NCBI RefSeq assembly: GCF_008124765.1 | Contig: NZ_VNHS01000013.1 | Span: 1 to 64,000 of the forward strand | Direction of reading: 5' to 3' | Source: Paenibacillus methanolicus | GTDB taxonomy: Bacteria; Bacillota; Bacilli; Paenibacillales; Paenibacillaceae | DNA: 64,000 nucleotides | Notes under the pieces: model-generated | The model's input: the letters and a program-made list of their open reading frames with translations, nothing else | Databases searched by the model: none | What the model was told of the DNA's origin: nothing | Program-made: the position numbers and the translations under genes | In this document: piece by piece, positions 8,220-16,475 of the stretch | How the letters are laid out: each line of letters opens with the position of its first letter | Position numbering within the stretch: position 1 is the stretch's first letter

Positions 8220-9053
8220 ATGAGCAGGATGATCGTTCGGCTAGGACTAGCGGCGGCGGCGTTAACGTTCGGGCTTGGCGCGGAAATGCGCTTCATGGAC
8301 GCGGAGGCGCTCGCGCGGAGCACCTCGACGCCGTCTGCGCTCGAGCAAGAGATCGCGATGCAGGTAGAACAACGGCAGCCCGTCATTAAATTAGCGTATA
8401 CCGGCGACCGCGCCGAACTGTCGGCGAACATCGCGGAGCTCGCCCGGCGCGCGATCGAAGCGGATGATTATACGGCGTACGTCGTCGATGCTTATTTCTA
8501 TTCGGTGCGGGCATGGGGAAGCACCGCCACGGTGACGATGAACGTGCGCTACCGGGAATCGGCGGAGCAGACCCGATATGTCGACGAACAGGTTCGGCAG
8601 ACGCTGGCGGCCATTGTGACACCCGCAATGAACGACAGCGAGAAGGTTAGAGCGATCCACGATTGGATCGTGCTGCGGTTGGCCTATGACGAGAACTTGG
8701 CGAGGTATACGGCTTATGAGGCGCTGACGGAAGGCAAGGCGGTCTGTCAAGGCTATGCTCTGCTGAATCAACGGATGCTGACGGAGGCGGGAATCGAGAG
8801 CCGCATCGTCGAAGGTCAAGTGGATAGCGGCAGCCATGTCTGGAATCTGGTTCGGCTCGAGGACGGTTGGCATCACGTGGACGCGACATGGGACGACCCG
8901 CTGCCGGATAAGCCAGGTCATGCCGGCAGCAAGTATTTATTGAGAAGCGATGCGGAAATGCGTAAGGATCACCGTTGGGAGAAAGCGTATCCGGCCGCTG
9001 GGGAAGCGGAAGCGGGAACGGCGGCCGGACGCGAGGATGAACCGGCTAGTTGA
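8220..9053 (+). CDS. transglutaminase-like domain protein
   Basis: A 277-residue protein with a hydrophobic N-terminus (residues 4-22, possible signal peptide) and a transglutaminase-core domain at ~140-225. The papain-like triad is visible: Cys176 in AVCQGYA, His206 in GSHVWNL and Asp221 in HHVDATWDD. Bacterial members of this type act on the cell surface as proteases or amide-modifying enzymes, and their partners are usually unknown. The C-terminal ~25 residues are Ala/Glu-rich and probably disordered. The gene is followed after 78 bp by a membrane metallophosphoesterase, with which it may be co-transcribed. Confidence 0.85.
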   Translation: MSRMIVRLGLAAAALTFGLGAEMRFMDAEALARSTSTPSALEQEIAMQVEQRQPVIKLAYTGDRAELSANIAELARRAIEADDYTAYVVDAYFYSVRAWGSTATVTMNVRYRESAEQTRYVDEQVRQTLAAIVTPAMNDSEKVRAIHDWIVLRLAYDENLARYTAYEALTEGKAVCQGYALLNQRMLTEAGIESRIVEGQVDSGSHVWNLVRLEDGWHHVDATWDDPLPDKPGHAGSKYLLRSDAEMRKDHRWEKAYPAAGEAEAGTAAGREDEPAS

Positions 9054-9131
9054 GCGGGTAAGCAAAGATGCGGATAGCCTGGCTGCAGCTTGCAGGGTAT
9101 ACCGCGAATTAATCATGGGAGTCGAATAGGG

Positions 9132-10265
9132 ATGAATATCGTTTCTGCGTTGTCGTTTTTGTTTGTTTTTCTCGTGCTTAACGTTTGGCTTAGCTGGAAC
9201 GGCTCGTTGTTCTGGTCGTCGATTCTGCCGGAAGGCATGATGAGCGCGTATTGGATCGTCTACGCGGTTATTGCGATTGCTTATATAGCCGCTATGCTGC
9301 TGCGCCGCGCGCTCCCTTATTGGGGCTACGCGCTCCTGAAGCAGATCGGCTCTTACGGGCTCGCCGTGTTGTTCTATGCGCTGCTGCTCGTGCCCGCGGG
9401 AGACCTGATCTACGGCGCGCTCCGGCTCGCCGGCATGGAGTCGGATACGGCGCTGCCCGTCGCTGGGTGGACGGCTAGCGGCGCGCTGCTGCTCCTGCTG
9501 CTCAAGGGATCCTGGAACGCGTGGCGCCCGATCGTAAGACGGTACGACATCGAGATCGGGAAGTCCGGCGGCGCCTATGAATCGCTGCGCGTCATGGTCG
9601 CCTCGGATTTGCATTTGGGCAATATCGTCGGCAAGCGGCATTTGAGACGGCTCGTGCGCAAGGCGGAGGAGCTGAAGCCCGACTTGATTCTGATGCCCGG
9701 CGACGTGCTCGACGACAGCGTGGAGCCGTTCGCGCGCGAACGGATGGCGGACGTGATGCGGGAGCTGCGCGCTCCGCTCGGGGTCTTCGTCTCGCTTGGC
9801 AACCACGAATACTACGGCGGGCATATCTCCGAATATATGGAGCGCATGAAGGCGATCGGCATCGAGGTGCTGACCGACCGGACGGTGTTGGTGGCGGATT
9901 CCTTCTATGTGGCCGGCCGGAAGGATAAGGCGGCGGAGGCCATGCAGAACGGTCGCCTGCCCGTCGCCGAGCTGTTGGACGGACTGGATCCGGCCAAGCC
10001 GATCCTGCTGCTCGACCATCAGCCCTACGCCTTCGAGAAGGCGGCCGAGGCAGGGGCGGATCTGATGCTCTCCGGCCATACGCATCGAGGGCAGATGGCG
10101 CCGAACCATTGGATTACGCGTCGTTTGTTCGAGCTGGACTGGGGGTATATGCGCAAGCACGCCATGCATGTGATCGTATCCTCGGGCTTCGGCACGTGGG
10201 GGCCGCCGGTGCGGATCGGGAGCCGCAGCGAGGTGCTCGATATCCGGGTCACCTTTACCGGGTAG
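9132..10265 (+). CDS. membrane-anchored calcineurin-type metallophosphoesterase
   Basis: A 377-residue protein. Residues 1-~140 carry about four hydrophobic segments and the C-terminal part is a metallophosphoesterase domain with all signature blocks: DLHLGN (Asp159, His161), PGDVLDD (Asp191), GNHEYY (Asn224, His225) and GHTHRGQ (His316, His318). This layout matches YkuE/YaeI-like phosphoesterases, which hydrolyse phosphoesters of lipids or nucleotides at the membrane; the substrate here is unknown. I choose ATG 9132, since GGGAG lies ten bases upstream, over the in-frame ATG at 9090. Confidence 0.88.
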   Translation: MNIVSALSFLFVFLVLNVWLSWNGSLFWSSILPEGMMSAYWIVYAVIAIAYIAAMLLRRALPYWGYALLKQIGSYGLAVLFYALLLVPAGDLIYGALRLAGMESDTALPVAGWTASGALLLLLLKGSWNAWRPIVRRYDIEIGKSGGAYESLRVMVASDLHLGNIVGKRHLRRLVRKAEELKPDLILMPGDVLDDSVEPFARERMADVMRELRAPLGVFVSLGNHEYYGGHISEYMERMKAIGIEVLTDRTVLVADSFYVAGRKDKAAEAMQNGRLPVAELLDGLDPAKPILLLDHQPYAFEKAAEAGADLMLSGHTHRGQMAPNHWITRRLFELDWGYMRKHAMHVIVSSGFGTWGPPVRIGSRSEVLDIRVTFTG

Positions 10266-10351
10266 CGGGAAAAATCCGGCTAAAGTCGGACGGTTGGAAA
10301 ACGTTGGCTCGGGTACAATGTAGGTGGACAACATACTGGGAGGTAGGTCAA

Positions 10352-11740
10352 ATGAGTTTTCGACTCGAAAAGGATTCCATGGGTGAAATCCAGGTGCCGG
10401 AGGATCGCCTGTGGGGCGCGCAAACGCAGCGCAGTCTAGAGAACTTCAAGATCGGCGTGGAGAAAATGCCGCTTCCGGTCATTCAAGCGTTCGCTTACTT
10501 GAAGAAAAGCGCCGCGCTCGCCAATAAAGGGCTTGGCAAGCTGGATCCGGCCAAGGCCGACGCCATAGCCGATGCCGCCGACGAAGTGTTGGGCGGACGT
10601 TGGGACGCGGAGTTCCCGCTGGCCGTCTGGCAGACCGGCAGCGGCACCCAGTCGAACATGAACGTGAACGAAGTGATCGCGCGGCGCGCGACGCAAATTT
10701 TGCGAGAGCGGGCAGGCGAAGGCAGCGTTCATCCGAACGACGACGTGAATCGCTCCCAAAGCTCCAACGACACGTTCCCGACGGCGATGCACGTCGCCGC
10801 GCTGATCGCGGTCGAAGACGACGTGCTGCCGGCGATCGACCAGCTGAAATCGACGCTCATTCAGAAGCGCGACGCGTTCCAGGACGTCATCAAAATCGGA
10901 CGGACGCATCTGCAGGACGCGACGCCGCTGACGCTCGGCCAGGAAATCAGCGGATGGGTGCGCATGCTGGAGAAGGCGGACGCGATGATCCGGCTGAGCG
11001 CGGAAACGCTGCGCGAGCTTGCGATCGGCGGCACGGCCGTCGGCACGGGGCTCAACGCCCATCCGGAATTCGGGGACCGCACGGCGGAGGAGATCAGCAG
11101 ACTGAGCGGCAAAACGTTCAAAAGCGCGCAGAACAAATTCCATGCGCTGACAAGCCATGACGAGCTGGTATTCGTCCACGGCGCGTTCAAGGCGCTTGCC
11201 GCCGATCTGATGAAGATCGCCAACGACGTGCGCTGGCTGTCCAGCGGTCCGCGCTGCGGCATCGGCGAGATCCGCATTCCGGAGAACGAGCCGGGCAGTT
11301 CCATCATGCCGGGCAAGGTCAATCCGACGCAGAGCGAAGCTTTGACGATGGTCGTCTGCCAAGTGATGGGCAACGACGCGGCGATCGGCTTCGCGGCGAG
11401 CCAGGGCAATTTCGAGCTGAACGTGTTCAAGCCCGTCATCATCCACAACTTCCTGCAATCGGCGCGGTTGCTGGCGGACGCCATGCGCTCGTTTGACGAA
11501 AACTGCGCGGTCGGCATCGAAGCGAACCGGGAGACGATTCAGCGTCACTTGAACGAATCGCTCATGCTCGTGACGGCGCTGAACCCGCATATCGGCTATG
11601 AGAACGCAGCGACGATCGCGAAGACCGCCCATAAGGAAGGATTGACTTTGCGGGAGGCGGCGATCCGCAGCGGCCTGATCTCGGCCGAGAAGTTCGACGA
11701 GGTCGTTCGCGCGGAGGATATGATTTCGCCGAACGCTTAA
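10352..11740 (+). CDS. fumC: class II fumarate hydratase
   Basis: A 462-residue enzyme of the fumarase/aspartase superfamily that interconverts fumarate and L-malate in the citric acid cycle. The N-terminus DSMGEIQVPEDRLWGAQTQRS, the substrate-binding GSGTQSNMN, the THLQDATP block and the signature loop GSSIMPGKVNP (residues 315-325) all agree with class II fumarases; the last is shared with aspartases, so the choice rests on overall sequence. Start ATG 10352 follows GGGAGG at about 10338-10343. A thioesterase gene starts 33 bp downstream on the same strand. Confidence 0.95.
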   Translation: MSFRLEKDSMGEIQVPEDRLWGAQTQRSLENFKIGVEKMPLPVIQAFAYLKKSAALANKGLGKLDPAKADAIADAADEVLGGRWDAEFPLAVWQTGSGTQSNMNVNEVIARRATQILRERAGEGSVHPNDDVNRSQSSNDTFPTAMHVAALIAVEDDVLPAIDQLKSTLIQKRDAFQDVIKIGRTHLQDATPLTLGQEISGWVRMLEKADAMIRLSAETLRELAIGGTAVGTGLNAHPEFGDRTAEEISRLSGKTFKSAQNKFHALTSHDELVFVHGAFKALAADLMKIANDVRWLSSGPRCGIGEIRIPENEPGSSIMPGKVNPTQSEALTMVVCQVMGNDAAIGFAASQGNFELNVFKPVIIHNFLQSARLLADAMRSFDENCAVGIEANRETIQRHLNESLMLVTALNPHIGYENAATIAKTAHKEGLTLREAAIRSGLISAEKFDEVVRAEDMISPNA

Positions 11741-11773
11741 GCCTGGCTCATATTGAAGCGGGAGATGGAGACC

Positions 11774-12169
11774 ATGGAAGTGGCGCTGGAGCTGATCGTG
11801 CGCTCCACAGAGATCGACGTGAACGGACATGTCAACAACGCGAAATATTTGGAATACCTCGAGTGGGGCCGCGAGGAATGGTACGAGCGCATGGAGCTGC
11901 CCTACGAGAGATTTGTGGCGTTGGGCGTGCAGACGGTAACGGTTAATATCAATATCAATTACCGTCGGGAATGCAAACAAGGCGACCAGCTTACGGTCAT
12001 CACCGCGCCGGAGAAGGCGGGACGCAGCAGCTATGTGCTCCGGCAGGAAATTCGCAATGCGCAGGACGTAGTATGCGCGGACGCGCTCGTGACGAGCGTG
12101 GCGATGGACGCGGCGACGCGCGCGAGCCGCGAAATGCCCGAAGCGCTGAGAGCACTGTTCCCGGCATGA
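11774..12169 (+). CDS. acyl-CoA thioesterase, hotdog fold (4HBT)
   Basis: A 131-residue single-domain hotdog protein. The N-terminal DVNGHVNNAKYLEYLEW block contains the Asp/Asn-Gly-His-x-Asn signature of the YbgC/4-hydroxybenzoyl-CoA thioesterase group, which hydrolyses acyl-CoA or acyl-ACP thioesters in the cytosol. ATG 11774 has GGGAG nine bases upstream; alternative in-frame starts at 11753 (TTG) and 11765 (ATG) are less well placed. It lies close behind fumC and is probably co-transcribed with it. The substrate is unknown. Confidence 0.85.
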   Translation: MEVALELIVRSTEIDVNGHVNNAKYLEYLEWGREEWYERMELPYERFVALGVQTVTVNININYRRECKQGDQLTVITAPEKAGRSSYVLRQEIRNAQDVVCADALVTSVAMDAATRASREMPEALRALFPA

Positions 12170-12311
12170 TCCATCCGTTGCCGGGGGAGATGGCTTTCGT
12201 CAATGTGCCGCTCCTTCAGTTGGGCCGTGCTTGACTCGACGGAGATTGCGGCAGTAAAATTATATTATTCCGGTTATTTTAGTCGGAGTTATGAACGTTG
12301 ACCAGATGACT

Positions 12312-12345
12312 GGAGACGCAAGCGCGAGCCTGGGTCTCCTTTTGT
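12312..12345 (+). terminator. hairpin terminator after thioesterase
   Basis: GGAGAC...GTCTCC followed by TTTTGTTTT, in the 264-bp gap between the thioesterase and nitroreductase. It probably ends the fumC transcript; a role as a leader attenuator of the next gene cannot be excluded. Confidence 0.6.
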
Positions 12346-12433
12346 TTTAGGCAAGCCCTAGCCACGTGTTCGAGCGCCGCGCCGGCAGAACTTGCGCGAC
12401 GCGCAAAATCCCATTATTAGGAGGCATGTAACC

Positions 12434-13057
12434 ATGAGCCAAACTGAAACGAACCCATCCTTCGTACTTGAAGTAGCCGACGAGGTGGCCGGCCGCCGAC
12501 AGGCCGACCATGCGGTTACGCCGCTGTTCCTCAATCGCTGGTCTCCCCGTTCGTTCGCGGACACGCCCGTCGACGAGGAGACGCTGCTGACGGTGCTGGA
12601 AGCGGGGCGCTGGTCGCCATCGTCTAACAATTTGCAGCCGTGGCGATTCATCGTCGCCAAGACGCCAGAACAGCTGGAGCTGTTCCAATCGTTCATTCTG
12701 CCCGGCAACCGGGCTTGGACGGACCGTGCGCCGGTGCTGCTGCTGCTTGCTTCCAATCCGCTCCGCGACAACGGAGAGCCGAACGGGGCGCACGCCTTCG
12801 ACACGGGCGCGGCTTGGGCATCCATCGCGCTGCAGGCGCAGGCGCTCGGTCTGATCGCGCACGCGGTCGGCGGTTTCGACCGAGCGAAGGCCATAGAGAC
12901 GCTGGAGCTGCCGGATGGGTTGGAGCTCCATGCGGTTGTCGCATTAGGCTATCGCGGCGGTCTAGAGACGCTGGACGAGAAGTTTCGCGAGCGCGAGGCG
13001 CCGAACGGCCGTCGGCCGCTTCGCGAGAGCGTCATCGAAGCGACGGCGAAGGCGTAA
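12434..13057 (+). CDS. nitroreductase family protein
   Basis: A 207-residue flavoprotein-type protein. The pattern RWSPRSFADTPV, then LEAGRWSPSSNNLQPWRFIV is the FMN-binding N-terminal signature of nitroreductases, and AWASIALQAQALGLIAHAVGGFD is the dimer-interface helix region. Such enzymes use NAD(P)H to reduce nitro groups, quinones or flavins in the cytosol. ATG 12434 is preceded by AGGAGG with a nine-base spacing. It is a single-gene unit with a strong terminator behind it. The physiological substrate is not evident. Confidence 0.9.
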   Translation: MSQTETNPSFVLEVADEVAGRRQADHAVTPLFLNRWSPRSFADTPVDEETLLTVLEAGRWSPSSNNLQPWRFIVAKTPEQLELFQSFILPGNRAWTDRAPVLLLLASNPLRDNGEPNGAHAFDTGAAWASIALQAQALGLIAHAVGGFDRAKAIETLELPDGLELHAVVALGYRGGLETLDEKFREREAPNGRRPLRESVIEATAKA

Positions 13058-13073
13058 GGAGAAGATCGGACGG

Positions 13074-13103
13074 GCAGTCGGCAGAGACCGGCTGCTTTTT
13101 TTT
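13074..13103 (+). terminator. terminator after nitroreductase
   Basis: GCAGTCGG/CCGGCTGC stem around CAGAGA followed by eight T. Confidence 0.88.
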
Positions 13104-13138
13104 GCGGACGCGTGGCGGATCGGAAACGGATTTGCTTG

Positions 13139-13167
13139 TTGCGCGTCGCGGCTGGTTGTCGTATGAT
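13139..13167 (+). promoter_or_regulatory. promoter of secreted/membrane protein gene
   Basis: TTGCGC (13139-13144), 17-bp spacer, TATGAT (13162-13167), some 70 bp upstream of the ATG at 13239. Confidence 0.6.
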
Positions 13168-13238
13168 TTCCTATATTTGGTTTAAAAGGCACTTCGGTCA
13201 AGTGGAGAGCGTGTCGGCGAGAGAGAAGGGGGAAGATC

Positions 13239-14339
13239 ATGAAATGCTTCATTCGCGCTAGCGCGCGTCTTGTATTCTTGGCTTTGCTCGCCTGCTTGTT
13301 CGCGGTGCAGCAGACTGGCGAGGCGCATGCGAACGGCGGGGCGCTGTCTTGGCCGCCGGCCGGGCAAGGGCCCCTGCGCTTCGACGAGGATTCGGGTATT
13401 GCGTTAACCCGCGAGAAGATCGTGTACGAGATCGACCGAGAGCGTCACGATATCGCGCATGTCGGAGTCGAATACGTGCTGCGCAACGGGAAAGGGCAAC
13501 AGAAGGACATCGAGCTGCTGTTCATTACGCCGTCATCCCCGGAGAAGGAGTTCCATGTCCGGGAGGGCGAACGCGTCTTGGAGAAGAAGGCGATCTCGAA
13601 TGTGCAGCTCGATAATTGGATGAGAAGCGAAGCCGCGTTGGAGGTGGTGGAGCCGCTGAGCGGCAAGGTGCTTCGGTATCGCGAGCGCTCGCCGGGGACA
13701 TGGAGCGGCGAGCGGCCGGTTATGGGCTACTCGTTCCGCCTTTCCTTTGCCGCGGGCGAGGAGAAAACCGTAACGATGGGCTACCCGGACTATGCCGGTT
13801 TTCATCGGATCGGCGTCGTCCAGCCCCTTCACTCTTATCTGTATTACATGACGCCGGCTGCGTTCTGGGAGGGAGAAACGGCCGTCGAGCTGGAGCTGCG
13901 CGTGCCGGATCGCAAGTTTCGCGTGCACTCGAGCATCCCGCTGACGAAGCTGAACGGGGTCACGTACGGCGCCAAGCTTGGCGCCCTGCCGCAAGCGGAA
14001 TGGCGGCTGTCCGTCGTGGATGCTTCGGGGCTGATCTACGGGACGAATTCGCCGCTTCGGCATAATTTGATCAGCCTGCTCATCGTCTTGATCGCGGCCG
14101 CTGGACTGTTCTACGCCGCACTGCGGCTCAGACAATCGCTTATTTTGGCTGCTGGAACGCCGGCGTTAATCGCGTTTACGTACTTCTACGTCCATTCGGT
14201 CAGCAGCGATAAGATCATCGATTTCCTGGCAGTATGGATGATTCGGGTGGTCATGGCGGGGCTGTTGGCGGCGTGCTGGCTTGTCGCTTGGATGAAGATT
14301 AGAAGAAGAAAGGCCGCGGAAACCACAACGCATAGATAA
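13239..14339 (+). CDS. exported membrane protein of unknown function
   Basis: A 366-residue protein that I cannot assign to a family. It has a signal peptide (residues 1-~31, ending AHA-NGG), an extracellular beta-rich region of about 245 residues, three hydrophobic segments near the C-terminus (starting HNLISLLIVLIAAAG, then LILAAGTPALIAFTYF and VWMIRVVMAGLLAACWL), and a short basic cytoplasmic tail (KIRRRK). The ectodomain with many Glu and Arg residues and motifs such as ELLFITPSSPEKEF suggests a cell-surface binding role. A GGGGG-type RBS precedes ATG. It faces the SgrR-type gene tail to tail. Confidence 0.75.
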   Translation: MKCFIRASARLVFLALLACLFAVQQTGEAHANGGALSWPPAGQGPLRFDEDSGIALTREKIVYEIDRERHDIAHVGVEYVLRNGKGQQKDIELLFITPSSPEKEFHVREGERVLEKKAISNVQLDNWMRSEAALEVVEPLSGKVLRYRERSPGTWSGERPVMGYSFRLSFAAGEEKTVTMGYPDYAGFHRIGVVQPLHSYLYYMTPAAFWEGETAVELELRVPDRKFRVHSSIPLTKLNGVTYGAKLGALPQAEWRLSVVDASGLIYGTNSPLRHNLISLLIVLIAAAGLFYAALRLRQSLILAAGTPALIAFTYFYVHSVSSDKIIDFLAVWMIRVVMAGLLAACWLVAWMKIRRRKAAETTTHR

Positions 14340-14384
14340 GAGCAAGCTAATTAGCAACGCCTTCGCGGCGTGTCCCGAAGCATA

Positions 14385-14421
14385 CAAGAAGAGCAGGCGC
14401 CTAGCGCGCCTGCTCTTCTTG
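14385..14421. terminator. 16-bp perfect inverted repeat, bidirectional terminator
   Basis: CAAGAAGAGCAGGCGC and its perfect reverse complement separated by five bases. The minus-strand arm encodes the last residues (QEEQAR) of the SgrR-type protein, so the stop codon sits in the loop. Confidence 0.75.
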
Positions 14422-16338
14422 CATGTCCGGGACGAACCATAGATCGCGAAAGCGTACCCAACTGAGCGATTCAAGCGCGATGCCCCGCACGTTCGGCTGA
14501 AAGGCCGTCTTCAAATGTTTGCGGTAGAGCAGCACGAGCGCGCCTTGGTCCATCAGTTTCTCTTCGATCGCGAGGAACAGGTTTCGGCGACGCGCCGGGT
14601 CCGGTTCGGCGAGTACGTGCTCGATCGCTTGGTCCAGCCAGAGACGCATATCCGGCAGCGTATGCTGCTGGAGGCTCCTGTACAAATCGACGAGCCGGAG
14701 CTCGCGGTGTTCGTCCAGCATGACCGCGAAGAGAAGCAGATCGGCGCTCATGCGGGCTTCGCCTTTGAACAGCTCTGCGGGGAGGAACTGAATGTCCACG
14801 TCGATGCCGGCTTGGCCGCACAACTGCCGAATGATGCTCGCGTCGGCTGCGTATTGCGGGATCGTAGCGAGCCGCAGCTTGTCGCGCAGATCGCCAGCCG
14901 CGGCCGGTCCCGCCGGTGCCTGGCTTGAGGCGATCGGCATCTCGGCAGCCGATAGTGACGCAGAACCGTAAGGCTCTATCGGCTGCCGTCTCTGTTCGGG
15001 CGTCGCTACGCCGTTGCTTGCACCGACTTGTCCCGTGTCGTAGGCTGCGCGACGACGGCCGAGGTCGTCGGACGCGGCCGGTTCTACCTCGATCGGCCAG
15101 AAGCTTTCCGCCCGTTCAAGGACGTCGCCGGACAGCAACCCGAGAAGCGCGTCCCGGTCGATCGCCGCGCTCAGCGCCGCCCGAAAGCGCGGGTTGCGAA
15201 GCGGGCCGTCCTTCAGCTCGTTCACCGTCAAGAACTTGCAGGTCATGCCGGATTGACGTATCTGCTGCCAGCCTCCCGAGGCGGCATCCGCCATGCGGAC
15301 GTTGTGCATGACTTGGAAAGCGGGCATACGGGAGGCCTCCTGATTGCCGCCTTCGCCGTCCATGGTCCACACTTCCACCCGGTCGAGAAAGCCGCGACCT
15401 TGAAAATAGGAACCGAACGCCTCCAGCACCCAGACTCCCTGCTCGTTTCCCGTTAGCCGGAACGGGCCTGTCCCGACCGGCCGCAGGCCGAACTCGTCGC
15501 CGGAGGATTCGCAGACGTCCTGCGGTACGATGGAAGCCCGATTCGTCGAAAGGAAGGAGAGAAACGTCTCGTTGCGGTGCGCAAGACGTATACGTACCGT
15601 CGTCTCGTCCGGGGTCTCGATGTCCGCGATGTCGCCGTAAGCCCAGCTGTACAAGCCGTTCGGCGCAAGCTTGCGAAGCCGTTCCAGCGAATATTTGACG
15701 TCGGAGGCAACCATCGCGCGCCCGTGATGGAACAGCACGCCTTTGCGCAGATAGAACGTCCATAAGGTGCGAGTCTCGTCCGTATCCCAGGCATGCGCGA
15801 GATGGGGAATGATGCCTTGCCCTTGGACATCCATCCGGACGAGACCGTCGAACAACTGGGCGACCAGATGGGATTCGCCCGCGTAATGCGTCGCGGCCGG
15901 ATCCAGCGTATAGATCGTCTGCGCCAGCGGAAAGCGTAAAATATCGGAACGGGCGGCGCCGCGCCGCTCGGAATGAAACCCGAACTGCCCGCTCAGCCAC
16001 TGCTGAAACTGTTCCCGGGCGCCTCCTTGTTCTTCGAGGGACTGCAGAAGCGCAAGCGCAGCCCGCAAGTCCGAGCGCTCGATCAGCTCCTGCGCTTCCT
16101 GAAGCGCCGTCTGTTCCACGCTGGCGAGGAAACACAGCGTCGAACGGTTGCCCCGTCCTCGCTTCGCTTCCCACGTCAGCCATCGTTCTTCTTGCATTCG
16201 CTTGAGCAGCATGACCATGTTGCGATGCGTGCAGTCGATCACGCCCGATAGCTCGCCGGTCGTCGCCTCGAACGGTTCGCCGTCCCGGATCTGCGCGTAA
16301 TGCTGGCGGAGCGCCAAATAATGCCTGCGAATTTTCAC
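14401..16338 (-). CDS. SgrR-type regulator (HTH plus solute-binding domain)
   Basis: A 645-residue protein. The first ~110 residues form the SgrR_N DNA-binding module (GELSGVIDCTHRNMVMLLKRMQEERWLTW), and residues ~150-560 resemble a family-5 extracellular solute-binding protein (SBP_bac_5: LRKGVLFHHGRAMVASDVKYSLERL, then GTGPFRL). There is no signal peptide, so the binding domain acts inside the cell as a ligand sensor, as in SgrR (sugar-phosphate stress) and related Bacillales regulators. GTG 16338 is the start, with AGGAG ten or so bases upstream. It is divergent from the membrane-protein gene at 16476. Confidence 0.88.
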   Translation of the reverse strand: MKIRRHYLALRQHYAQIRDGEPFEATTGELSGVIDCTHRNMVMLLKRMQEERWLTWEAKRGRGNRSTLCFLASVEQTALQEAQELIERSDLRAALALLQSLEEQGGAREQFQQWLSGQFGFHSERRGAARSDILRFPLAQTIYTLDPAATHYAGESHLVAQLFDGLVRMDVQGQGIIPHLAHAWDTDETRTLWTFYLRKGVLFHHGRAMVASDVKYSLERLRKLAPNGLYSWAYGDIADIETPDETTVRIRLAHRNETFLSFLSTNRASIVPQDVCESSGDEFGLRPVGTGPFRLTGNEQGVWVLEAFGSYFQGRGFLDRVEVWTMDGEGGNQEASRMPAFQVMHNVRMADAASGGWQQIRQSGMTCKFLTVNELKDGPLRNPRFRAALSAAIDRDALLGLLSGDVLERAESFWPIEVEPAASDDLGRRRAAYDTGQVGASNGVATPEQRRQPIEPYGSASLSAAEMPIASSQAPAGPAAAGDLRDKLRLATIPQYAADASIIRQLCGQAGIDVDIQFLPAELFKGEARMSADLLLFAVMLDEHRELRLVDLYRSLQQHTLPDMRLWLDQAIEHVLAEPDPARRRNLFLAIEEKLMDQGALVLLYRKHLKTAFQPNVRGIALESLSWVRFRDLWFVPDMQEEQAR

Positions 16339-16475
16339 GGAAAGATCTCCTAATTAAAATATGAAATTTCCAGAGTTGAATTTGCACTTTTTGTTCTTGT
16401 TTTCATGGCTACAATATAAGGGAGAACGGCATCAAAATGCAAGTCTATTTCTTCATCGCAAGGAGCGATACGCGC

